A stretch of 64,000 nucleotides of DNA from Pyxidicoccus trucidator (lineage in GTDB: Bacteria > Myxococcota > Myxococcia > Myxococcales > Myxococcaceae), in contig NZ_JAAIXZ010000017.1 in the NCBI RefSeq assembly GCF_010894435.1, positions 186,001-250,000 on the forward strand. The letters are read 5' to 3'. Positions within the stretch are counted from its first letter, which is position 1, and each line of letters starts with the position of its first letter. This document shows positions 36,551 through 46,881 of the stretch, in pieces. Made by a program: the position numbers and the translations under genes. The notes under the pieces are model-generated. The model was given only the letters and a program-made list of their open reading frames with translations, did not search any database and was not told where the DNA came from.

Positions 36551-39500
36551 CTAGTAGGCCACTTCGGCTCGCAGGTAGAGCCGGTCCTGATTCTCCGACG
36601 AGTCGGCCGTCAGACCCAAACCGCTGAAGCCGAGCAGTGTGTACCCGGTGGCCACTCGTAGACGTTCGTCCACCCGGTATGCGACCTCCACCCTCACGGC
36701 CGTCAGCCGCTCGCCCTCCGGTGAAGCCGTCCTGCGCGCCAGCTCGGCCGCCACCTCCAGGCCGCCCACCACCCGCACCGCCGGGCGCACCGTGCCCGTC
36801 CACACCCAGCGCACCGAGTCCTCCAGGCTGGAGCGGCCCGCGTGCAGGCCCGCCCCCACGGAGACCCGGTCTCCCGCCTGGACGGCCGGCAGCAGGGAGA
36901 AGATCTGTAGCGCCCGGTCACCGAAGGCGGCGCGCGCGCCGGGCAGCAGCTCGCGGGTGATGGCGTAGCGTCCCACCACCAGCCACGGCCCGGGACGCCA
37001 CGCCACCGCAGCGTAGCCCTCCACGAACCTCGCTTCGAGCGCCTCCTCATTGACGGTGCGGGAGAAGTCCACGCGGCCGGAGGCCGTCACGTCCTCGCGC
37101 AGCTCCGCCTGGGCGGCCAGCGCCACCACCGTCTGCAAGCGGTCCACCGGCGTCTGGGCGCCGCGCTCCGGCGTGCCCTCCTCCCGGCGCAGCTCCACTC
37201 GGCCCTCCACGCGCAGGCGCGCCAGCAGGAGCTGACCGAAGACGCCCGCGGTGTCCCGCCTCAGCGCGCTGTCCACGTCCAGCAGGCTGCGCACGCCGCG
37301 CTCGTAGCGGGCACCCATGCTGAAGCTGCCCGTCACCTGCTGCTGGAGCCCCACCGCCCGCGCCAGCCGCACGGTGGTGGCGTCATGCGCGCCCACGTCC
37401 TCCACGAAGAGCGCGGTGCCGCTGTCCGGCAGCTCCGTGCGCGCACCCGTCAGCGTCCGGCCCGCGCCGAAGTCCGGCCCGTCCACGTCCACCGAGTAGC
37501 CGCCGTAGTAGACGTCCTGCCCGCTCCGCGACTCCACGTTGGCCCACGCGCGCGGGCCCAGGTCCGGGCCCCAGCCGCCGTGCACCCCCACCCGGGTGTC
37601 CCGCGCCACGTCCACGTCCGCGCCCGCCGAGGTGAAGGTGTCATCCATCCGCCCCGGGCCCTCGCCGTGCAGCGCCAGCGTCTGGCGGTGCGCCGCCCGC
37701 AGCGACAGGCGCTCGGACACGCGCCAGGTGCCCGCCACCCCCGCCGAGGTACGGCCTCCGAAGAGCGCCGGGCCCACGCCGGGGACCTCCGCGGCGCTCA
37801 GCCGCGAGTCGCGCACCTCCAGCTGCACGCCCCAGACCGACTCCTCCCAGCCCACGCCCGCGCCCACCGTGCGCGCGGAGAACGGGGTGTCCATGAAGGG
37901 CTCCCGGGGGTCGGCCGAGCGACGCTCATCCGCCAGCAGCGTCAGGCGCAGGCGTCCCAGCGGCTGGCGCACGCGCAGCGAGCTCTGCCGGAACAGGGCC
38001 GCCTCCGCGTGTGCCCCGTCCGAGAAGCCCTTCGCGCGCAGTCGGAAGGCGGCGTCCACCGCGCTTCCCGAGCCACCCAATGGCCCCGGCCCACGCACCC
38101 GCAGGCCCAGCGCCTCGCCCTCCGTCCCCAGCGCCACCCGGGGGCGGATGAAGCTGAGGCCGCCGTCGTCCGACACGCCGAAGAGCTCCGGTGCCACCGC
38201 CGTGCCGCGACTGGAGGCCACCTCTGCCTGCAGGGTGTACGCGCCCAGCGCCGCGCGCGCCCGGCCGCTGTAGAGCGTGTACGGCCGGCCCTCGCGGCCC
38301 TCGCGCACCGCGGCGAAGCCCACGCGCGCGCCGAGCCACTCGGCCCACACCTCACCACCGGCCGTGTCGTCGGCATCCGCCGCCCGCAGCGCCGCGTAGT
38401 CCACCACCAGCACCGGCTCGGGCGCCTCCGTGGGAGAGCCCGTGCGCAGCCAGGACTCGCCCGCGAGGAAGGACAGCGGGCGCGACAGGAGGATGCGGCC
38501 GGCGAAGTAGTCGATGTCGTAGTCGCGCCCGCGCACCAGGTGCCGCTCCGCCAGCGGCAGGCCGGTGACGCCGTCGCGCACCTCCACGCGCACCAGCTCC
38601 GAGCCCTCCGCCACCGACACCGCGCCCAGGTAGTAGAGGCTGCCGCCGGTGGCGCGCAGCTCCTCGTGCGCCGGCACCGCCGTGAGCAGGCGGCTCGGGT
38701 CCGAGAGACTCCCACCAAACGCCTCCACGCCCGCGCGCGCCGCGTCGTCCTCCTGCGGCCCCGTCTTCAGCTCCAGGTAGGGGCCGAAGAGCGGCCGGTG
38801 GTAACGGCCCACCTCGCCGTCCTGCACGAGCGCCCGGTACGTGCCCAGGCCGGCGCGTCCGTAGTCCTCGTGCCGGGCCTCCAGCCGCAGGCGGCCCTCC
38901 GCGGCGTTGGGCGTCAGCGATACCGAGTCGTCGCCCCACTCCGCGGGCGTGAGGTCCAGGTCCGGCACGCGCTCGAAGCGCTCGGGCACGCGCGGGCGCA
39001 GCCAGTCCGGTAGGCTGGCGCCGTGCAGCGTGCGCCCGTCCGTGTCGCGCAGGTCCAGCTCGCCCACCAGCTCCACGTCGCCCACTCGCAGCTCGCCATG
39101 GACGGAGCCGCGGCCGCGCAGCTGCACGTCGCCATTCGCGGGCGCCCACGTGGCCTCCACGTCCAGCAGGCCCACGGCGAAGGGCTTCGCGGCGGCGTCA
39201 ATCTCCAGCGTCTCGTCGCGCGGCGCCTCGCCCGGGACTTCCAGGTGGAGCGGCACCGCGTTGAGCCCCGGTGCCAGCGCCACCGGCACCTCCACGCTGC
39301 CCTCCCGCCCCACCACGCGCTCACCCTCGGGCGTGCGCACGCGTGTGCCCTCCGGCGCCTCCACGCGCAGCCGGGTGGTGCCGCTCGCCACCTGCTCATC
39401 CCGCCCGGCGGGAAGCTGGAGCGAGCCCGCGGGCTCCACCGGCCGGGGTGCCACCAGCCACCCGTCCTCGCGGCGCACCACGTCCACGCGCTGGCGGAAG

Positions 39501-40159
39501 AGGCGCACCGCCCCGTCCGGCGCGGTGGCGGTGATGGCCAGCGTGTTCTCTCCCACCACCAGCGGGACGAGCGCGCTCCACGCGCCCTCCGCGTCCACCT
39601 CCGCCTCCACGCCCGCCACGGTGACGCGGTCTCCCCGGGCCGCCTGTCCGGCCACGCGGAAGCGCACCGCGCCCTCGCCGGCCACCAGCTCCGCCACCGG
39701 CGGCACCGCCGCGTAGGACAGCGCCAGCGGCGGCGCCTGCGTGGCCACGCTGCGCACGGCGAAGTCCTGGAGGACGACGGCGCCCCAGGGCACCTCCACG
39801 GTGGCGGCCTCGGGCGTCACCCGGCTGGCGGCCGGCAACGAGCGTGGGTCCACCTTCAGCCGCTGGCGGCCCGGGCGCAGGTGCAGCCCACCCGTCGCGT
39901 CCGGCACGCGCGCGTCCACGCCGTTGACGTGGTAGCGGCCCCGCGCGTCCGTGCGCACCTCGCGGCCGGTGGTCAGCACCAGGCGCACGTCCGGCAGGCC
40001 CGGCTCGTCCGCGCCACAGCGCCCGTCACCATCCACGTCCTGGCACACGCGGCCTGCAATCGTGGAGGCCAGCGAAGCCGTGTCCGCGGACAGCCCCTGC
40101 GCCGCCGACAGGCCGGGCCACAGCAGCACGGCGCAGAGCACCTTCATCACGCGCCTCAT
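36551..40159 (-). CDS. Giant outer-membrane protein with SdrD B-like domain and beta-barrel
   Basis: 1202 residues. Signal peptide MRRVMKVLCAVLLWPGLSAAQG, then a B-type module with a calcium-loop-like DVDGDGRCGADEPGLPDVRLVL and RTDARGRYHVNGVD (about 35-85). Residues 100-350 are Ig-like. A distinct domain (DYDIDYFAGRILLSRPLSFLAG near 560) resembles those found in large Bacteroidota and Deinococcus envelope proteins. The C-terminal 650 residues are alternating amphipathic strands ending LYLRAEVAY, with a terminal aromatic residue as in BAM-inserted barrels. The start overlaps the stop of the preceding Ig-like gene (ATGA). It could export or anchor its operon partners; that is inference from order and coupling. 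Confidence 0.8.
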   Translation of the reverse strand: MRRVMKVLCAVLLWPGLSAAQGLSADTASLASTIAGRVCQDVDGDGRCGADEPGLPDVRLVLTTGREVRTDARGRYHVNGVDARVPDATGGLHLRPGRQRLKVDPRSLPAASRVTPEAATVEVPWGAVVLQDFAVRSVATQAPPLALSYAAVPPVAELVAGEGAVRFRVAGQAARGDRVTVAGVEAEVDAEGAWSALVPLVVGENTLAITATAPDGAVRLFRQRVDVVRREDGWLVAPRPVEPAGSLQLPAGRDEQVASGTTRLRVEAPEGTRVRTPEGERVVGREGSVEVPVALAPGLNAVPLHLEVPGEAPRDETLEIDAAAKPFAVGLLDVEATWAPANGDVQLRGRGSVHGELRVGDVELVGELDLRDTDGRTLHGASLPDWLRPRVPERFERVPDLDLTPAEWGDDSVSLTPNAAEGRLRLEARHEDYGRAGLGTYRALVQDGEVGRYHRPLFGPYLELKTGPQEDDAARAGVEAFGGSLSDPSRLLTAVPAHEELRATGGSLYYLGAVSVAEGSELVRVEVRDGVTGLPLAERHLVRGRDYDIDYFAGRILLSRPLSFLAGESWLRTGSPTEAPEPVLVVDYAALRAADADDTAGGEVWAEWLGARVGFAAVREGREGRPYTLYSGRARAALGAYTLQAEVASSRGTAVAPELFGVSDDGGLSFIRPRVALGTEGEALGLRVRGPGPLGGSGSAVDAAFRLRAKGFSDGAHAEAALFRQSSLRVRQPLGRLRLTLLADERRSADPREPFMDTPFSARTVGAGVGWEESVWGVQLEVRDSRLSAAEVPGVGPALFGGRTSAGVAGTWRVSERLSLRAAHRQTLALHGEGPGRMDDTFTSAGADVDVARDTRVGVHGGWGPDLGPRAWANVESRSGQDVYYGGYSVDVDGPDFGAGRTLTGARTELPDSGTALFVEDVGAHDATTVRLARAVGLQQQVTGSFSMGARYERGVRSLLDVDSALRRDTAGVFGQLLLARLRVEGRVELRREEGTPERGAQTPVDRLQTVVALAAQAELREDVTASGRVDFSRTVNEEALEARFVEGYAAVAWRPGPWLVVGRYAITRELLPGARAAFGDRALQIFSLLPAVQAGDRVSVGAGLHAGRSSLEDSVRWVWTGTVRPAVRVVGGLEVAAELARRTASPEGERLTAVRVEVAYRVDERLRVATGYTLLGFSGLGLTADSSENQDRLYLRAEVAY

Positions 40160-42081
40160 GGCCTCACCTCGGCCAGCGCCGTCACACCGGTGCTCACGTC
40201 CGCCACGGAGACACCCACCGGGCCCGGGGCCCTCACGGTGAACGAAGTGCGGCCGCCTTCGACTGCCTCATCCACTCGCTCACCACCGGACAGCGCCACG
40301 TGCACCCTGCGGCCCTCCAGTACCTGCCCGCTCGCGTCCTCCACCCAGTACGTCACGCGAGTGCCCTCTACCTTCAGCCGGACGTTCACCGGGACTTCGG
40401 GCGCCAGCTTCACGGACTGCGACACGGCGGCCGGCACGAGCGGCGCCTCCAGCGGATACACCGGCCCGTCGGGCCCGAGCACATGGACGGTGCGCGCCAG
40501 TCCCGGCCACACCCCATGCATCACCTGCAGCGTGCCGGGCCGTGGCGGCCCCAGGCGCACCGTGCCGTCCGCGCCCGTCTCCACCGTCTGGCCATCCACG
40601 CGCAGGGGTTGAACCGGCACGGGCAACCCCGCCAGGTCCGATACGCCGGCATACAGCGCGCCGCCCTCGCGCCACACGGAGATGCGCGCGGGCTCGCTGC
40701 CCGCCGGCCCCCAGGCGCGGGCCCGCAGGCCGACCTCCGCCGCGTCACCCGAAGCAGGCGGAGTCCACGTGCTGGTGAAGGTGCCCGGCGGCAGCTCCAC
40801 CGGCGGCGAGAAGGTGCCCACCGGCGCCAGCGTCTCCACCACCGCTCCAGGCCGGGGCCGGCCAAAGGCGTCGCGTGCCGTCACCTGGACCTCCGTGCGG
40901 GCGCCGTGGTGCACCAGCGCGTCGGACACGGACAGGCCCACCGTCGCCACCGGCCCCTGCACCAGCTGCAGCGCCAGTTCCTCACGTGAACCGGCGCCCC
41001 GCTGCGGCCACGCCGCGGTGATGCGCTCATCCTCGGCCAGCCCACGAGGCGCGGTGTAGCGCCACTCCAGCAGGCCGCCCTCCGCGCGCACCGGGCCACT
41101 CAGCGTCCCGTGCCGCGCCTGGGCCGTCACCTTCGCGTCCTCCACCGGCCGGCCCAGCGGGTCGCTCGTGGCGCAGACCAGCCGCGCCCGCGACGCGCCG
41201 TCCGCCGGCAGCCGCTGCGGTTGCAGCACGCACGCCAGCCCGTCAGTGGGCGGCAGCATCAGGTCGATGGGCATGCGCCGCACGTTGCCCACCCGGTCCA
41301 CCACGCGGCCCTGCCCGATGCGGTGCCCCGGTGGGACGATGATGGGCAGGCGGAAGCGGCCGTCCGGGCCCGCCGCCACCGGGCCGAAGGACGTGCCCGC
41401 GATGTCGACGGAAATCTGCGCGTCCGGCTCGGTGGTGCCCGGCAGCGTCACCGTCGCGGCCAGCGGCACCAGCACGCGCCCATAGGCGCCGTGGATGGAC
41501 TGCGGGCTGGGCCACGCGGAGAACGCCACCAGGATGGCCACCTCCGGGTAGCGCGTGTCCGGCAGCACGTAGCGAGCGCGGTAGGTGCCGGGCCCCGTCC
41601 GCTCCAGGCCCTCCACCCGGCCGATGCTGGCGCGCACCACCGGCGGCGCGCCGCTGTCATCCGCGGCGCCGTCCGGCCGCAGCAGCCGCACCGTGAGCAC
41701 CGCCTCCTTGTCCTTCCCCTTCACCGGCGCGGCAGGCTCCAGCGCCAGCCGCACCTCGGTGCCCGGCGGCCCCACGCCGTAGCGCGCCTGGGCCTCCAGC
41801 CCGTCCACCCGCGCGCGCACCACCACGTCGCGCGCGCCCGGCTGCGGCACCACCCGGAAGGAGCGCAGCGGCGGCTGCTCGGGGCCGTCCCGCAGCTCCG
41901 CGCCCTCCGCCACCACCGACACGGCGCCTGTCGGCACCAGCGCGCCAGCGGCGTCGCGCCGCGCCACCGCCAGGAGGAAGCCATCCGGCGCCACGGCGGA
42001 CGACGGCCCGAGGAACTCGAGCGTGTCCGCCCAGGCCGGGGCGCACAGCAGCAGCAATGCTGAGAGGAGGAACCGGTTCAG
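40156..42081 (-). CDS. Secreted Ig-like repeat protein, probable CTG start
   Basis: 641 residues of invasin/Big-1-like beta modules (FLLAVARRDAAGALVPTGAVSV, VCATSDPLGRPVEDAKVTAQA, VTARDAFGRPRPGAVVETLAP), the kind of adhesion or scaffold domains found outside the cell. No ATG or GTG is usable: the frame is closed by the stop codon of the upstream gene (42094-42096). The best start is CTG at 42081, which has GGGAG a few bases upstream and gives a full signal peptide (NRFLLSALLLLCAPAWA). A TTG at 42057 would cut it in half. Second gene of the riboswitch-led operon. It overlaps the barrel protein gene by four bases. Confidence 0.72.
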   Translation of the reverse strand: MNRFLLSALLLLCAPAWADTLEFLGPSSAVAPDGFLLAVARRDAAGALVPTGAVSVVAEGAELRDGPEQPPLRSFRVVPQPGARDVVVRARVDGLEAQARYGVGPPGTEVRLALEPAAPVKGKDKEAVLTVRLLRPDGAADDSGAPPVVRASIGRVEGLERTGPGTYRARYVLPDTRYPEVAILVAFSAWPSPQSIHGAYGRVLVPLAATVTLPGTTEPDAQISVDIAGTSFGPVAAGPDGRFRLPIIVPPGHRIGQGRVVDRVGNVRRMPIDLMLPPTDGLACVLQPQRLPADGASRARLVCATSDPLGRPVEDAKVTAQARHGTLSGPVRAEGGLLEWRYTAPRGLAEDERITAAWPQRGAGSREELALQLVQGPVATVGLSVSDALVHHGARTEVQVTARDAFGRPRPGAVVETLAPVGTFSPPVELPPGTFTSTWTPPASGDAAEVGLRARAWGPAGSEPARISVWREGGALYAGVSDLAGLPVPVQPLRVDGQTVETGADGTVRLGPPRPGTLQVMHGVWPGLARTVHVLGPDGPVYPLEAPLVPAAVSQSVKLAPEVPVNVRLKVEGTRVTYWVEDASGQVLEGRRVHVALSGGERVDEAVEGGRTSFTVRAPGPVGVSVADVSTGVTALAEVRP

Positions 42082-42093
42082 GCGGCTCCCACT

Positions 42094-43788
42094 CTACAGG
42101 GCACGGGGCTCGCGCCGAAGTTCCTTCCGCCTCGCCACCACCCCCACCCGCTGGGGTCGCGCCAGCCACAGCGCCACCACCATCAGCCCCACCAGCGCCA
42201 GCGAGCCACCGCCCGTGCTGCAGCCCCCGGGAACCGGGCCCAGGACCCGCACCTTGCCCTCGGGAATGAAGGTCATGGGTGACACCGCTTCCGACTGGAG
42301 CGCCATGGGCTGCACGCGCTGGCCGGGGATGACCATCGCGCCGGGTTCCTGCTGCTGCCCGGGTGCGTCATCCGCCTCGCACTTCGGCGGCATGCCGTAG
42401 ACGCGGAGGCGGAACGAGCTGCCGGGGCTTCCGGAGATGGTCGCCTTCAGCAGGTTGTCGCCCCCCATGACCACGCCCGCGGCGATCAGCGAGACGTCGG
42501 GCTTGAACTGCGCGGGCGTCACCTTCTCGTGACCGTTGAGCCACACCCAGCCGGACGTGGCCGGCGCGCTGCTGTAGCCGTTGTCCACGCACAGCACGCC
42601 CACGCCCGAGCCGGGGAACTGGAACTCCGCCGAGTTGGGCCCGCCGGTGGTCCGCGTCAGCTCCACCGACGTCAGCAGCGGCCAGTTCTCGGGCTCGAAG
42701 CACACCTGGATGGGGAGCCGCCCCTCCTTCTGTCCCGGATCGCAGTGGGGCTCCTCCTGCAGTTGGAAGGTGAAGGAGTGCACGTTGAAGTCGCCGCTCG
42801 CGGGCGCCGTCCACACCACTCGCACCTGGCCGTCCGCGTCCACGCTCAGGTCATTGAGGTTCTCGTCCTCCACCCCGCTCGTCAGCACGTACAGCGTCTG
42901 CGAGGCCAGGTCATACAGGGCGATGTCGAAGTCGCTCTTGCCCGGGGCCCTCCGCTCGAAGGCCACCAGCGAGCCGCTGATGCTCGGGTTGGCGTCCAGG
43001 CCCGGCAGGGCCAGCCGCTGCTCGGCGCCGCCGCCCACCGGCTTCCAGTAGATGTCCCGGTCCGTCACGCCGTCCACCGTGCGCGTGCTGGCGTAGACCA
43101 CCACCTGGCCGTTGGTGTCCGGCTGAGAGTCCTCGCCCTCGGCGCCGGTAAGGGCCTGGGTGACGAAGCCGCCCTCGCTCCACCGCGCCTCCCAGATGTC
43201 GCAGCGCAGGCCCTGCGCGTCGCACTTGGCCCAGACCACCGTCCTGCCATCCGGGGCCACCGAGGGCGTGCGGTCCTGCAGCGTGTCATTCGTGAGCCGG
43301 GTGAGGATGTCCCGGTCCAGGTCATACGTGGCGATCTCCGGCTGCAGCGAGTTGCCGGTGTAGCCGAAGTCCTGCCACGCCACCGTGCGGCCACCAATCA
43401 CCGCCGCGCGCCGGCTGCAGCCCGCCTCGGGGGCCACCTCCACCGGAGTGGCCTCGGGGCCCACGTCGAAGGTGTAGATGGAGCTGGAGGCGCTCACCCG
43501 GGTGAACACCACCGTGCCGCCGCTCACGTCCGACACGAAGTCGAATGCGCCCTCGTTGGGGATGGCCGCGTCCTGGCCCGACGCCAGGTCGTGGTAGCGA
43601 ATCTCACTCGTGCCGCGGACTTCATTCGTATAGGCGACCAGCGCCCCGCTCACGTGCGGGTCCGTCTGGTCACCCGGCCCATTGTTGACGACCCGATGGG
43701 TGCCGTGGATGGGGCGCGCCTCCATCTGCGCGAAGGCGGGGTACACCGCGGGGAACAACATGGAAACCAGGGCCAGTGTCCTCAGCAT
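42094..43788 (-). CDS. Secreted TolB/WD40-like beta-propeller with MYXO-CTERM-like tail
   Basis: 564 residues. ATG at 43788 has GGGAGG upstream and starts a signal peptide (MLRTLALVSMLFPAVYPAFAQ). The body has TolB-type propeller blades: DPHVSGALVAYTNEVRGTSEI, DRTPSVAPDGRTVVWAK, QPDTNGQVVVYASTRTVDGVTDRDI, NPSISGSLVAFERRAPGKSDFDI. A beta-sandwich with paired Cys follows. The C-terminus (GGCSTGGGS, hydrophobic helix LALVGLMVVALWLA, then basic ARRKELRRE) is a slightly degenerate MYXO-CTERM signal. It is the first gene behind the candidate GEMM riboswitch, 77 bases downstream of it, and leads the four-gene surface operon. Confidence 0.82.
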   Translation of the reverse strand: MLRTLALVSMLFPAVYPAFAQMEARPIHGTHRVVNNGPGDQTDPHVSGALVAYTNEVRGTSEIRYHDLASGQDAAIPNEGAFDFVSDVSGGTVVFTRVSASSSIYTFDVGPEATPVEVAPEAGCSRRAAVIGGRTVAWQDFGYTGNSLQPEIATYDLDRDILTRLTNDTLQDRTPSVAPDGRTVVWAKCDAQGLRCDIWEARWSEGGFVTQALTGAEGEDSQPDTNGQVVVYASTRTVDGVTDRDIYWKPVGGGAEQRLALPGLDANPSISGSLVAFERRAPGKSDFDIALYDLASQTLYVLTSGVEDENLNDLSVDADGQVRVVWTAPASGDFNVHSFTFQLQEEPHCDPGQKEGRLPIQVCFEPENWPLLTSVELTRTTGGPNSAEFQFPGSGVGVLCVDNGYSSAPATSGWVWLNGHEKVTPAQFKPDVSLIAAGVVMGGDNLLKATISGSPGSSFRLRVYGMPPKCEADDAPGQQQEPGAMVIPGQRVQPMALQSEAVSPMTFIPEGKVRVLGPVPGGCSTGGGSLALVGLMVVALWLARPQRVGVVARRKELRREPRAL

Positions 43789-43866
43789 CGGAAACGACCT
43801 CCCGGAGAGACCGAGACGACGACCCATGCCTGCGCAAGGCACTGTGGGCCCGGTAGATCCGGTGCT

Positions 43867-43956
43867 GGCTTCCCACGGCGGTCACGGCCGGCCGTACTTC
43901 AGGCCCCGCGGCTTTGCGCACCAAGGCTTTCGCCCTGGATTGCCCTTGAACAGGAT
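43867..43956 (-). promoter_or_regulatory. Candidate GEMM-I (cyclic dinucleotide) riboswitch
   Basis: Reading the minus strand, CAAGGGCAA is followed by a perfect 7-bp hairpin with GAAA tetraloop (CCAGGGC-GAAA-GCCTTGG, one G-U pair), then TGCGCAAAGCCGCGGGGCC, then a second arm containing CCTGAAGTACGG and ending TGACCGCCGTGGG. These match the conserved GEMM-I blocks: AGGGCAAA, tetraloop hairpin, GACGCAAAGCC, second hairpin with the tetraloop receptor, and GACxGCCGgG. The class binds c-di-GMP; a subclass binds 3',3'-cGAMP. It lies in the leader of the surface-protein operon right after a good promoter. No U-tract terminator is seen, so it may act on translation or on a distal structure. Recognised by eye from conserved blocks. 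Confidence 0.85.
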
Positions 43957-43968
43957 GAACTAGGGGAG

Positions 43969-43998
43969 AGTCTAGGGAGCCTGCTCGCCAGGGGTCAA
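43969..43998 (-). promoter_or_regulatory. Sigma70-type promoter of the surface-protein operon
   Basis: On the minus strand TTGACC (43998-43993), 18-base spacer, TAGACT (43974-43969). The -35 matches 5 of 6 and the -10 4 of 6 consensus bases. Transcription would begin near 43962, just ahead of the riboswitch and 29 bases after the FecR gene stop, so the operon has its own start. Confidence 0.65.
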
Positions 43999-44026
43999 GG
44001 CGAACGGCCACTCGTCCGACTGCTCT

Positions 44027-44995
44027 CTACGGGGAAGCGTCGTTTGCTTGATTCCAGATGTCCTGAGTGTCCGTCTTCAGGGGTGGCGGAGTGGTGTCGA
44101 CCACCACGTCCTGCCGGTCCCTCTGTTCAATACGCCCCACTCCGACGGCGCGGACGTCCACCGTGTTGCGGCCCTCGCGCAGCGACACCTTGCGCTCGAA
44201 GTGGCCCTCGGCATCCGGGGTAATCGTGACGCCGTCCACCTCCACGCGGCTGCCCGGCTCCGTCTGCCCGCGCACGAGCAGCTCGCGCTCGCGCCGCGTG
44301 CGGTCCACCGGCCAGTCCACCTTGAGCAGCAGGCTGCCCGGCACGGCCGCGGGCTCGGACGGGGCCTGTCCCGGGCGGATGACGGCCTGCTGGCCCGCGC
44401 GGACGATGACGACCTTGCCCTGCCCGAGCAGAGTCACTTCACCCTCGCGCGTGCCCACCGCCACGGTGCCCCGGCCGTTGTTGCTCATGGTGAAGGAGCC
44501 GCTCTGCTCGAGGGTGGCCACCGCGTCGGCGTTGCCCGCCTTCACCTCGAAGGTGTGCCGCTGGCCGGGGCGCACCACGGCCGTCGCCATACCGCTGGCG
44601 AGGAGGATGCGGGACACCGACTCCGTCAGGTCCTCCACGGAGATTTCGGTGCCGGGCTCCATGCGCACCTCCACGGCCTCGCCGCCGATGAGCATCGCGT
44701 ACGAGCCGTCGTCGGTGCGCACCTTCTCGTTGCGGCGCAGGGCCGTGCCCACCTTCGCCGGTTGCCAGGTGCCGTCCGAGTGCAGCACCTCCACGGTGCC
44801 GGACACCTCGGTAATCTCCAGCTCCAGCGGCTTCTTCGCGACCGGGGCCGCCACGGCGACGGGCGCGGGCGGAGGGGGCGGCGGCGGAGGGGGCTGGCGC
44901 AGGAAGACGAACCACCCCACCGGCAGCGCCGCGAGAATCAGCACGAGGCCGACGAGGAAGGACGTCTGGCGTCGGGGTGGGCGGGGGTCGGCCAT
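44027..44995 (-). CDS. FecR-domain membrane protein
   Basis: 322 residues. One N-terminal membrane segment (FLVGLVLILAALPVGWFVFL) is followed by a nine-proline run and a FecR-type domain (ITEVSGTVEVLHSDGTWQPAKVGTALRRNEKVRTDDGS ... MEPGTEISVEDL). The C-terminal 90 residues are Ig-like (GQTEPGSRVEVDGVTI ... GRNTVDVRAVG). FecR domains outside iron signalling act as periplasmic peptide- or polymer-sensing modules. It lies 38 bases downstream of the HAMP histidine kinase and probably is the last gene of the sensor operon. The riboswitch-led operon starts right after it. Confidence 0.82.
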   Translation of the reverse strand: MADPRPPRRQTSFLVGLVLILAALPVGWFVFLRQPPPPPPPPPAPVAVAAPVAKKPLELEITEVSGTVEVLHSDGTWQPAKVGTALRRNEKVRTDDGSYAMLIGGEAVEVRMEPGTEISVEDLTESVSRILLASGMATAVVRPGQRHTFEVKAGNADAVATLEQSGSFTMSNNGRGTVAVGTREGEVTLLGQGKVVIVRAGQQAVIRPGQAPSEPAAVPGSLLLKVDWPVDRTRRERELLVRGQTEPGSRVEVDGVTITPDAEGHFERKVSLREGRNTVDVRAVGVGRIEQRDRQDVVVDTTPPPLKTDTQDIWNQANDASP

Positions 44996-45033
44996 GGGCA
45001 GCCTCGCTTGCTATCACACCCCGGTGAGGGGCC

Positions 45034-46877
<1,844 letters not shown>

Positions 46878-46881
<4 letters not shown>

